A DNA stretch of 20,157 nucleotides. It comes from Bacteroidota bacterium (GTDB lineage: Bacteria > Bacteroidota > Ignavibacteria > Ignavibacteriales > Ignavibacteriaceae). The notes under the pieces were generated by a model. That model saw only the letters and a program-made list of their open reading frames with translations, was not told the origin of the DNA and did no database searches. Location of the stretch: NCBI GenBank assembly GCA_024278655.1, contig JAJRSV010000049.1, positions 1-20,157 of the forward strand, written 5' to 3'. Shown piece by piece: positions 14,377 through 20,157 of the stretch (the first letter of the stretch is position 1; each line of letters starts with the position of its first letter). The position numbers and the translations under genes are program-made.

Positions 14377-14847
14377 TCAAACTTCTGCGTAGTGTTCTTC
14401 TTCTTCTTTGAATATGGAAATGATTTCTTCTTTCGAATTTGCTTCCATCAGTTTTTGTCTGAAATCATCCTTGTTCATCATTCTCGAAATACGGCTGAGC
14501 AGTTTAATGTGCTTGCTTACCGTATCCTCTCTGCCAATTAAAAGAAAAACGAGATGAACCGGATTTCCGTCGAGTGCATCGTAATCGATATCCTTGTTGC
14601 TCTTGCCGAAAGCAGCAACAACATCTTTTACAGCATCGGTTTTACCGTGAGGAATGGCGAATCCTTTTCCCACGCCGGTCGACATAATTTTTTCTCTTTC
14701 CAAAACAGCCGCGCGTGCTTTTTCCAGATCGGTTACTCTTTCATCGTCTTTGAATAAATCGATTAATTCGTTTATTACATCCTCTTTCGATGTACTTGAA
14801 AAATCGGTAATCACATATTTTTCATTCAGGAGTTCTGATACTTTCAT
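14377..14847 (-). CDS. ptsN: PTS EIIA domain protein of the nitrogen/fructose type (PtsN-like)
   Basis: 156 residues, a stand-alone EIIA domain. It has the phosphohistidine motif GFAIPHGKT, with His67 as the site that accepts phosphate from NPr/HPr. Other family marks are STSKEDVINELIDLF (about 18-32), VLEREKIMSTGVGKG (48-62) and a C-terminal HLVFLLIGREDTVSKHIKLLSRISR block. No EIIB, EIIC or membrane segment accompanies it. A regulatory role like that of PtsN (phosphorylation-dependent control of nitrogen, potassium or sugar metabolism) is therefore more likely than sugar uptake. It lies between the aminotransferase and hisS on the same strand, with 98 bases upstream. A weak promoter-like pair TTGTTA (14905-14910) and TAAAAT (14883-14888), 16 bases apart, lies upstream. 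The symbol ptsN is by family resemblance. Confidence 0.88.
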   Translation of the reverse strand: MKVSELLNEKYVITDFSSTSKEDVINELIDLFKDDERVTDLEKARAAVLEREKIMSTGVGKGFAIPHGKTDAVKDVVAAFGKSNKDIDYDALDGNPVHLVFLLIGREDTVSKHIKLLSRISRMMNKDDFRQKLMEANSKEEIISIFKEEEEHYAEV

Positions 14848-14945
14848 CTGTTTAATCCGTACTTAATCTTTAAGTAAATAATATTTTAAAAGCGATTTTG
14901 AATTTAACAATACATTCATCCTTAATCAATTTTGCCGCTTATTAA

Positions 14946-16268
14946 CTAAGCGTTTACAGGATGATCTTCGTGAAATTTTTTCAGTCTGTATTCAAGGTCG
15001 GGAAATTGATTTCTTTGAACCAGAGAAACACAGGCACGAATTCCTTCCGTTCTGCTGCTCCCGGTAATTGCGAGGGTAATAGCGCTTATTCCGTAGAACA
15101 GAAGCTCCTTCAAAAGCTCCTCGCCGGTTAAACCGGGGTAAGCAAACGTAAAATAAAATCCGTCTGCAATCGGTTCGTCAACGTCTTTATCGTAAACTAT
15201 GTAAAAACCGTTATCTGTAAAAAGCTTCTTCATAATTTTTGCTTTTTCACCGTAGTCTTTCACTTCCTCAACAAAGTTGAACTCTCCATCGTTTGCCGCT
15301 TTGTACATAGCCGCAAGTGCATGCTGTGCCGAGTGGGTAACGCCGGCGCTCAGTGCATAAACCGTTCCGAATATCATCGAGTAGCCGAAACGGTCGGTAT
15401 CGTAAAATCTTTTTAAATCGGGATAAGTTTTATGATACAACGCATCGGAAATAATCATCATTCCGATTCGCTGTCCCGCATAACTGAATGCTTTGGAACT
15501 GGAGATGAACAAGATATAGTTGTCGGTATAGTGTGCAACCGTTGCCTGGTAAGGTGGTTTGCCCGGAGTGTAAAGGTCTTTCCTGAAATCCATTGCAACG
15601 TACGCAAGGTCTTCGAGTACAATTACGTTGTACTTGTTTGCCATCTCACCGATTATCTTAAGCTCTTCTTCGGTAAAACAAATCCACGACGGGTTATTAG
15701 GGTTTGAGTAAAGTATTGCTGTGATGTTACCTTTCTTAAGAACCTCTTCCAGCTTACCGCGGAGTTTCCCGCCGCGGTAATCATAAACATCAAACGATTC
15801 CCATTTATGCCCGAGTACATTTAACTGCTGCTTGTGTACGGGAAAACCGGGATCGATAAAGAGCACCGTATCTTTTTCCTTGTACATCCTGTTGATTGTA
15901 ACGAATGCGGCAAAGCTGCCCTGCATCGAGCCGACTGTGGGTACACATCCTTCGGGATCCACATCAACATTTAAAAACAGTTTAACGAAACGCGATGCTT
16001 CTTCTTTAAGTTCGGGGATGCCCTGGATATCGGGATAGATAGCCGCAACGCCTCTTTTTAATGCTGCAATTTCCGCTTCAACTCCAACCTTTGCCGGCGG
16101 CAGTCCGGGAATTCCCATCTCCATTCTGATGTAGCGTTCACCCGTTTCTTTTTCAATTTCGTCAACTAACTTTTTTATTTCTCTAATCGATGCTTTGCCG
16201 ACGTTGGTGAGCTTACTTTCTTCTATTTTTCTTTTAACAATTTCGTAGTTGATAGGTGTGTTTCGCAT
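14946..16268 (-). CDS. PLP-dependent class I/II aminotransferase
   Basis: 440 residues from the ATG at 16268, which has GGAG eight bases upstream. An in-frame TTG at 16307 would add 13 residues not expected in the family and has no ribosome binding site. This is a fold-type I aminotransferase using pyridoxal phosphate. SNPNNPSW (188-195) holds the conserved Asn, ED-LAYVAMD (219-227) holds the Asp that contacts the pyridine ring, SSSKAFSYAGQRIG (256-269) carries the Schiff-base Lys259 and a phosphate-binding Arg267, and the C-terminal substrate-carboxylate region is SSRTEGIRACVSL. The N-terminal half has MGIPGLPPAKVGVEAEI and IYPDIQGIPELKEEA, typical of aspartate/tyrosine/alanine aminotransferase-like enzymes. 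The substrate cannot be told from sequence alone, and the neighbours (EIIA, TPR protein) do not help. Confidence 0.9.
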   Translation of the reverse strand: MRNTPINYEIVKRKIEESKLTNVGKASIREIKKLVDEIEKETGERYIRMEMGIPGLPPAKVGVEAEIAALKRGVAAIYPDIQGIPELKEEASRFVKLFLNVDVDPEGCVPTVGSMQGSFAAFVTINRMYKEKDTVLFIDPGFPVHKQQLNVLGHKWESFDVYDYRGGKLRGKLEEVLKKGNITAILYSNPNNPSWICFTEEELKIIGEMANKYNVIVLEDLAYVAMDFRKDLYTPGKPPYQATVAHYTDNYILFISSSKAFSYAGQRIGMMIISDALYHKTYPDLKRFYDTDRFGYSMIFGTVYALSAGVTHSAQHALAAMYKAANDGEFNFVEEVKDYGEKAKIMKKLFTDNGFYIVYDKDVDEPIADGFYFTFAYPGLTGEELLKELLFYGISAITLAITGSSRTEGIRACVSLVQRNQFPDLEYRLKKFHEDHPVNA

Positions 16269-16397
16269 TGATGATACTCCGCAAAAATCAGTTAATTGTT
16301 TTCTCAAATTTAAGCATAAAATCCGAGAGACTCATAAGCGGTGCGTTACGGAACTGTTTGGAGTTTCTGGTGTAACGGGCAGTATTTACGATAAAGG

Positions 16398-16422
16398 GTA
16401 ACGAAGCTTCGCTTCGTTTTAC
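16398..16422. repeat. Imperfect palindrome after the small TPR gene
   Basis: GTAACGAAGC (16398-16407), spacer TTC, then GCTTCGTTTTAC (16411-16422), which matches the arm's complement except for two extra T. It starts five bases past the stop at 16427. No T-tract follows on the minus strand. It begins GTA and ends TAC, like the coding palindromes of the T9SS cluster, but the arm sequence differs. Confidence 0.5.
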
Positions 16423-16426
16423 ATTT

Positions 16427-16912
16427 TTAGTTCATCATTGCGGTTAAACGAATGAGTGCGTTTTTTGCCGGTTCAAAATCGGGATTGATCTTTAGTGCGT
16501 CTTCGTAATAGCTTCTTGCGGTAAACCAGTCGCCTTTTCGTTCGTAAATTCTGCCGAGGTTGAAATAAGGATAGTGCCGCGGCTCGTAATCTTCGGCTTC
16601 AATAGCTTTTTGCAGCCACCCGATTGCTTCATCTAATCTGCCTAAATTTATAAGATACGAACCGATATCGTTATAAGGATTACCGAATGAAGGATCGAGG
16701 TCAATTGCAATCTGGCATTCTTCAATTGCCTCTTCGTATTTTCCGCGCAGACTGTAAGCCCATCCTAAAAACGTATGCGCCTTTGCAGTGGGATAATAAC
16801 CGATTGATGCTTTATATGCTTCTATCGCTTCGTCAATCTTTCCTTTTAAATGCAGTTCGTATCCCTTGTTAAAGAATTCGGAAGCGAGCGATATTTTATC
16901 CCTTGCGCTCAT
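16427..16912 (-). CDS. Small tetratricopeptide-repeat protein
   Basis: 161 residues, no signal peptide, so probably cytoplasmic. ATG preceded by AGGA seven bases upstream. Four consecutive TPR units with the canonical small/large pattern: about 10-43 (FFNKGYELHLKGKIDEAIEA), 44-77 (AHTFLGWAYSLRGKYEEAIE), 78-111 (GNPYNDIGSYLINLGRLDEA) and 115-148 (YPYFNLGRIYERKGDWFTAR). The repeats fill almost the whole protein, so it is a bare TPR scaffold without an effector domain. It stands between the octaheme cytochrome unit and the aminotransferase on the same strand. A protein-interaction or assembly role is the most that can be inferred. Confidence 0.9.
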   Translation of the reverse strand: MSARDKISLASEFFNKGYELHLKGKIDEAIEAYKASIGYYPTAKAHTFLGWAYSLRGKYEEAIEECQIAIDLDPSFGNPYNDIGSYLINLGRLDEAIGWLQKAIEAEDYEPRHYPYFNLGRIYERKGDWFTARSYYEDALKINPDFEPAKNALIRLTAMMN

Positions 16913-16982
16913 AATTTTCCTGAAAGATTATATTTAAAATTATTACGGGTATGAATTATAAACAATAGAAAATTTAATAACG

Positions 16983-17008
16983 AAGGGACGCCCGTCCGGG
17001 CGCCCCTT
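16983..17008 (-). terminator. GC-rich hairpin after the octaheme cytochrome gene
   Basis: The arms 16983-16994 and 16997-17008 form a 12-bp stem around a two-base loop. In the minus-strand RNA the one non-Watson-Crick position becomes a G-U wobble, so the stem is complete. It begins 13 bases after the stop at 17021 and is followed on the minus strand by CGTTATTAAATTTT, a loose T-rich tail. A terminator for the cytochrome unit is likely. The minimal loop and near-perfect symmetry also fit the dispersed palindromes seen elsewhere in the window. Confidence 0.5.
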
Positions 17009-17020
17009 TAAAAGAGAAGA

Positions 17021-18262
17021 TTATTTTGAAGAATGTTCCCTTCGCATTTGTGCAGCAAGCTCTTTAATCTCGGCAAGGTCTTGTACCATTTCGCTCCAGC
17101 CGTACCACATTGCATAATCGGGATTTGCGTGGAATGTTCCCTGGAAAGCTCTCATTCTGTGTTCGAGGAACATAACAAACAGCTTTTGTTCGATTACGGT
17201 TGTTGCGTCGTGGAATGTAAGCAGATCGGGATAAGCGTATGCATAACTTTCGGGCTTTGTAAGAATTCCGTCTTTGTACAAGCCCTCAATTATATTGATT
17301 GCCTGTGCCATTAAACGGTCAATCTCTTTAATCATGCTGTCGCCTTTTTCAAGCTCTGCTTTTGCAAAATTTTCGGAATGGCAGTTACCGCAGGTTTTAA
17401 TCATTTTGTCCCGTTCTTTCTGCCAGTCTTCTGCAGTCAGGCGTGCAACATCTCCGGCTTTAACAACATCAAGGCGTGCAGTCGGGTTTCCGTCGGGATC
17501 GAGTACGCCCAATCCTTTTAGAATAGCCACCTGATCGTCTGCCCATTGTTTATCTTCGGGCAATGGTAAGCGGACTGCTAAAAATCCCCAGGCAGTTCTT
17601 ACTTCGTGGTTACCGTCCTGCATGTGGCAAGTCTGGCAGGTAGGTGCGGATGAAGTTTCGGGCAGAATGCCAAGCTGCTTCATCGAGTTTCTTACGCCAT
17701 GTTTCGAACCGGAATACATTTCCCACTGCGGATGGTCGAAGCCCATGTGGCAGGTCTGGCATGCCTGCGGCTGTTTTGCTTCTTCAACCGAGAAAGTATG
17801 GCGCGTATGGCCAGCATCGCACGAAGCGTTGCCGAAACCGGAGCCGTCTTCTTTCAGCTTCTTAATTTCTTCGGCTGACTTCAGTCCGATTTTATGACAT
17901 CCTCCGCATCCTTTCATTCCTTCGGTCATTGCCATCGGCTGCATATGGAATGTAGGCATTGCCGTAAGTGCTATCCAGGCAAGTGAGTGCTTACCCTTTT
18001 TGAACTGCTCTACCTGTGTATCGTGGCAGGTGGCACAGGTTTCCGGTGTGGGAAGTTCAACATTTGCAACATCTTCCATTCCGGTGTGCTTATCGCCATG
18101 GCAAGTTGAACAGTCCACATCATTTTGCGAGTGCTTGCTTAACTGCCAGTCCGATACGATATTAGGTGTAATATCTTTATGGCAGTCGACGCAGCTTTGC
18201 GCAGCAGCAAACGAAACCGCAAAGAATGTTATACCGAGAATAAATAGAACTCTTTGTAACAT
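17021..18262 (-). CDS. Octaheme c-type cytochrome of the hydroxylamine oxidoreductase (HAO) type, one heme site altered
   Basis: 413 residues; ATG preceded by GGGAGG eight bases upstream. Signal peptide MLQRVLFILGITFFAVSFAAA, so the protein is exported and hemes are attached in the periplasm. Canonical CxxCH sites begin at Cys24, 51, 76, 119, 168, 209 and 291. An eighth site at 148-152 reads CDAGH, where Gly151 replaces the second Cys. The context HTRHTFSVEEAK, CQTCHMGFDHPQWEMY and the C-terminal PDYAMWYGW helices match the HAO-like octaheme family, whose members oxidise hydroxylamine or hydrazine, or reduce nitrite or hydroxylamine. The direction cannot be decided here; I could not establish whether the tyrosine that cross-links the catalytic P460 heme is present. 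The protein is shorter than typical HAO (about 500 or more residues) and lacks a C-terminal membrane helix. It follows a porin gene by 101 bases, with a second HAO-like gene upstream. Confidence 0.88.
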   Translation of the reverse strand: MLQRVLFILGITFFAVSFAAAQSCVDCHKDITPNIVSDWQLSKHSQNDVDCSTCHGDKHTGMEDVANVELPTPETCATCHDTQVEQFKKGKHSLAWIALTAMPTFHMQPMAMTEGMKGCGGCHKIGLKSAEEIKKLKEDGSGFGNASCDAGHTRHTFSVEEAKQPQACQTCHMGFDHPQWEMYSGSKHGVRNSMKQLGILPETSSAPTCQTCHMQDGNHEVRTAWGFLAVRLPLPEDKQWADDQVAILKGLGVLDPDGNPTARLDVVKAGDVARLTAEDWQKERDKMIKTCGNCHSENFAKAELEKGDSMIKEIDRLMAQAINIIEGLYKDGILTKPESYAYAYPDLLTFHDATTVIEQKLFVMFLEHRMRAFQGTFHANPDYAMWYGWSEMVQDLAEIKELAAQMRREHSSK

Positions 18263-18363
18263 ACAATGTCCTCCCTGTTGTTATTGGTTTTTAAATTGGC
18301 TGCTTTAATACAACCAAAATCACTGTTCCGTATATTATTAATTTAGTTAGAACCAAATTTATT

Positions 18364-19650
18364 TTACAACGTTGCAGTAAGCATTAAGTATGACCAATAT
18401 GCTACATCTTCTCTCGGTTTAAACATGTATTTCATCAGGTCGCCGGGAAAGAAGAGACTTCCGCCCCAAACTAAAGTTGTTCCCTTAACAAAAGCAAATT
18501 TAATTGTTAAGTCCAGCTCCTGACCGAACGAACTGCTTTCGTGCGGAGTCGGGTCGCTGTCGGTTGAAATTGTTGCTGATTTGTTCGACATAAACTGATG
18601 GAAGTTTGCACCGAAAACCCATTTTGAATTTTTAGGCGTAAACCATGCCATCAGGTAAAAATCGTGTAAACCGAGTTCCATCGTATTCTTAGGAATATTA
18701 ATGAAGTAATCGGCAAAGCCGTAAAATTTATGGTTCGTAGCATAGTTGGTCTCGAACGTATTGCTTTTTGTTGCCTGGTCTTCCGGTTTGGTACCCGAAA
18801 GAATATCGGCGCCGATACCCAACTTGCTTATTCCTTCTTTATAATACCCGATAACCGATATCAGGTAAGCGGAAATATCTTTTCCGGCGCGGCTTCCGAA
18901 CTGGTAACCGGCTTCAACAACGGTCGATATTTTTCCGAACGTTCCCCAATAACTTCCGCCTAAAGTTCCTCTGCTCAGTTTCAATGTATCGGGAGCAATT
19001 TTCGTACGGTCAACATCATAATAACCGAATACATCCAGCTTGTTTCTGTCGTTGAACTTTGTTGTTTTCCAGAAACCGTAAGTGCTCGATGATGGAGTTG
19101 GTTCCTGGGGATAAGGATACGTGGATGGGGTTGCGTTACCTATATAGCCAACCGATTCTTTTACTGTTAAAGCGAAAAGATGCAGGTTCAGTTTTTTCGG
19201 TCCGATAATAAACCGGATACCGTCGAACGATCTTCCCACATAGTGCCAGCCGACTGCTCCGAAGAATCGTTCGGTGCCGTATATTACTTCGAACCTGCCT
19301 GCCTGTATTGACCAGTTCCAGCCGAAGAGTTTATTCAGCTTTACGTAACCCTGATGCAGGTCGAGGTTTTTTGAGCTTGCAAGAGTTCCGGGTTCGGAAC
19401 CGAAGACACGTGAATCCTGTGCCTGAATATAAAGTATAACTTTATCCTCGAATGATTTTTGCAAACCGAACCTCACTCTGCTGCTTGCAAATGTGTACGG
19501 ATGAGTGCTGTTCGAAAAATCTCTTCCGTCCAATTCGGTTCTCAACCTCACCTGTCCGAAAACCGACCAGCCGTTACCGAGGTCCTGTTGTGCAAACGAA
19601 GTTGAGACAATGAGTAGTCCGACAAGAATTGTGTATATAACCGATTTCAT
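18364..19650 (-). CDS. Outer-membrane beta-barrel porin of the alginate-export type
   Basis: 428 residues. Signal peptide MKSVIYTILVGLLIVSTSFA cleaved before QQD. The mature protein consists of alternating amphipathic strands of a large beta-barrel, beginning GWSVFGQVRLRTELDGRDF and including RVRFGLQKSFEDKVILYIQ, QDSRVFGSE, LNKLFGWNWSIQAGRFEV and YGTERFFGAVGWHYVGRSFDG. This pattern is characteristic of the alginate_exp-type barrels, which in many anaerobes accompany multiheme cytochromes and not alginate genes. The protein probably forms a pore for solutes across the outer membrane. It sits between two HAO-like cytochrome genes, so transport of their substrate or product (small nitrogen compounds) is a reasonable inference. 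The ribosome binding site is weak; a four-codon ATG GTG AAA AAA TGA just upstream overlaps the start codon and may be incidental. Confidence 0.85.
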   Translation of the reverse strand: MKSVIYTILVGLLIVSTSFAQQDLGNGWSVFGQVRLRTELDGRDFSNSTHPYTFASSRVRFGLQKSFEDKVILYIQAQDSRVFGSEPGTLASSKNLDLHQGYVKLNKLFGWNWSIQAGRFEVIYGTERFFGAVGWHYVGRSFDGIRFIIGPKKLNLHLFALTVKESVGYIGNATPSTYPYPQEPTPSSSTYGFWKTTKFNDRNKLDVFGYYDVDRTKIAPDTLKLSRGTLGGSYWGTFGKISTVVEAGYQFGSRAGKDISAYLISVIGYYKEGISKLGIGADILSGTKPEDQATKSNTFETNYATNHKFYGFADYFINIPKNTMELGLHDFYLMAWFTPKNSKWVFGANFHQFMSNKSATISTDSDPTPHESSSFGQELDLTIKFAFVKGTTLVWGGSLFFPGDLMKYMFKPREDVAYWSYLMLTATL

Positions 19651-19700
19651 TTTTTCACCATTAGTTTATTTTCTACCCTGATTAATTTAATAATATGTTT

Positions 19701-19738
19701 CCGGCAGTCCGGAAGAATAAACTCAACCGGACAGCCGG
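19701..19738 (-). other. Intercistronic hairpin between HAO-like gene and porin gene
   Basis: CCGGCAGTCCGG (19701-19712) and CCGGACAGCCGG (19727-19738) pair over 12 positions with one mismatch, around a 14-base AT-rich loop. It lies in the 105-base gap between two genes of the same operon. On the minus strand it is followed by AAACATATTATTAAATTAATC, without a proper T-tract. An RNA-processing or differential-stability element, or a partial attenuator, fits better than a full terminator. Confidence 0.5.
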
Positions 19739-19755
19739 GATTATAAGTTGATTTA

Positions 19756-20157
19756 TTATTTGCCGTAACGCTTTTTAAACTCTTCCTGAGCTTTTTTGCG
19801 TTTTTCCATTTCCTCTTTCGGCAGCTTGCCGTTGAACCATGCGTGTTCGGGGCGCGCAAGCATTTCATCGATTTTTGCCGTAAGCAGTTTTGCGCCTTCA
19901 ACTTTTTTCGGATCATCCGAGTTTAAGTTTTTCTCTGCAACTTCTCTCAGTTCGGGAATGAACTTGGTGTACCAGTGTTTTGCAACTTCGTACAACCCAT
20001 GCCAGTGTGTATAATCGGGTGCCATCATCGAAACACCGTGGCGTGCTCTTCTTCCTTCGTGATGCCAGATTTCCCACCAGGTCCATTCAACTTTCTCATC
20101 GAACTTCATCGGTGTAATCAGGTTGTTCTCGTAAAGAATTTTCATCAGCTCTCCGCC
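19756..20157 (-). CDS. C-terminal part of a second HAO-like multiheme cytochrome (5' end outside window)
   Basis: The frame is open to the window edge, with four codons (G-G-E-L) before the first visible Met, so the gene continues beyond base 20157. 133 residues are visible. WTWWEIWHHEGRRARHG followed by SMMAPDYTHWHGLYEVAKHWY is the conserved C-terminal helical region of HAO-like octaheme cytochromes, where His and Tyr side chains contribute to heme packing. All CxxCH sites would lie in the unseen N-terminal part. The tail is charged (EEMEKRKKAQEEFKKRYGK), with no membrane helix. It is homologous in fold to the protein at 17021-18262 (compare HANPDYAMWYGW) but clearly a different paralogue. 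It would be the first visible gene of the cytochrome-porin-cytochrome unit. Confidence 0.8.
   Translation of the reverse strand, partial: GGELMKILYENNLITPMKFDEKVEWTWWEIWHHEGRRARHGVSMMAPDYTHWHGLYEVAKHWYTKFIPELREVAEKNLNSDDPKKVEGAKLLTAKIDEMLARPEHAWFNGKLPKEEMEKRKKAQEEFKKRYGK

Noticed and set aside
14269..14541. 90-aa plus-strand frame over the hisS-ptsN gap
   Set aside because: It begins before the promoter candidate at 14294 and runs antisense through ptsN with no protein-like features.
16266..16307. Upstream TTG start for the aminotransferase
   Set aside because: The extra 13 residues are not expected in the family and have no ribosome binding site, whereas the ATG at 16268 has GGAG at eight bases.
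19647..19916. 89-aa minus-strand frame between the HAO-like gene and the porin gene
   Set aside because: Mostly a frame-shifted reading of the end of the HAO-like gene followed by intergenic sequence; very basic, with no domain. Only its last codons (MVKK) touch the porin start.

Overview
The window looks like a chromosomal segment of an Ignavibacteria/Ignavibacteriota-type bacterium (Bacteroidota-Chlorobi side of the FCB group). The main reason is five large secreted proteins ending in the type A C-terminal sorting domain (CTD) of the type IX secretion system (T9SS), with hallmarks YPNPFNPxT, LKVYDxLGxEVATLVN, LPSGVYFYxL and a KK-[ML]-LL-[KR] tail. A single-chain GlyRS, HAO-like multiheme cytochromes and two promoter candidates of the Bacteroidetes TTG/TAnnTTTG type agree. 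This is inference from sequence features; no database search was possible.

Layout. (1) 1-2297, plus strand: the C-terminal three quarters of a glycyl-tRNA synthetase, overlapping by one base a secreted TPR protein. (2) 2298-2871: a 20-bp perfect palindrome overlapping a promoter candidate, an 88-aa possible DNA-binding protein, and a long-loop hairpin between convergent units. (3) 2903-12096, minus strand: a 9-kb T9SS cargo cluster. It has three tandem paralogues with Asp-box (BNR) beta-propeller-like bodies (10195-12096, 8284-10185, 4983-6902), two proteins sharing a PNGGE-type Ig-like module (7002-8228, 3141-4913), and a decapitated CTD fragment (2959-3144). (4) 12202-16912, minus strand: housekeeping genes rlmB, hisS, a PtsN-type EIIA, a class I/II aminotransferase and a small TPR protein. 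(5) 17021-20157, minus strand: an octaheme cytochrome of the hydroxylamine oxidoreductase (HAO) type, an alginate-export-type porin, and the C-terminus of a second HAO-like protein, probably one respiratory or nitrogen-compound unit.

The most unusual signal is a set of short palindromic elements. A 29-bp perfect inverted repeat (14-bp arms, one central base) lies in frame inside the same surface linker of three CTDs. The third copy differs from the other two by paired, compensating changes in both arms. A fourth CTD has an unrelated palindrome at the same place, and a fifth has a short direct-repeat tract there. Similar palindromes sit just after the stop codons of three other genes. This resembles, by analogy, coding-sequence-tolerant palindromic elements such as the Rickettsia palindromic elements. 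The CTD modules also show duplication, near-identical blocks between otherwise unrelated proteins, and leftover tails, which suggests a recombining secretion-tag module.

A second point is that the HAO-like cytochrome has seven CxxCH sites and one damaged site (CDAGH), one base away from an eighth. No tRNA, rRNA, CRISPR array, transposase or phage gene was seen. No gap between genes exceeds 300 bases.
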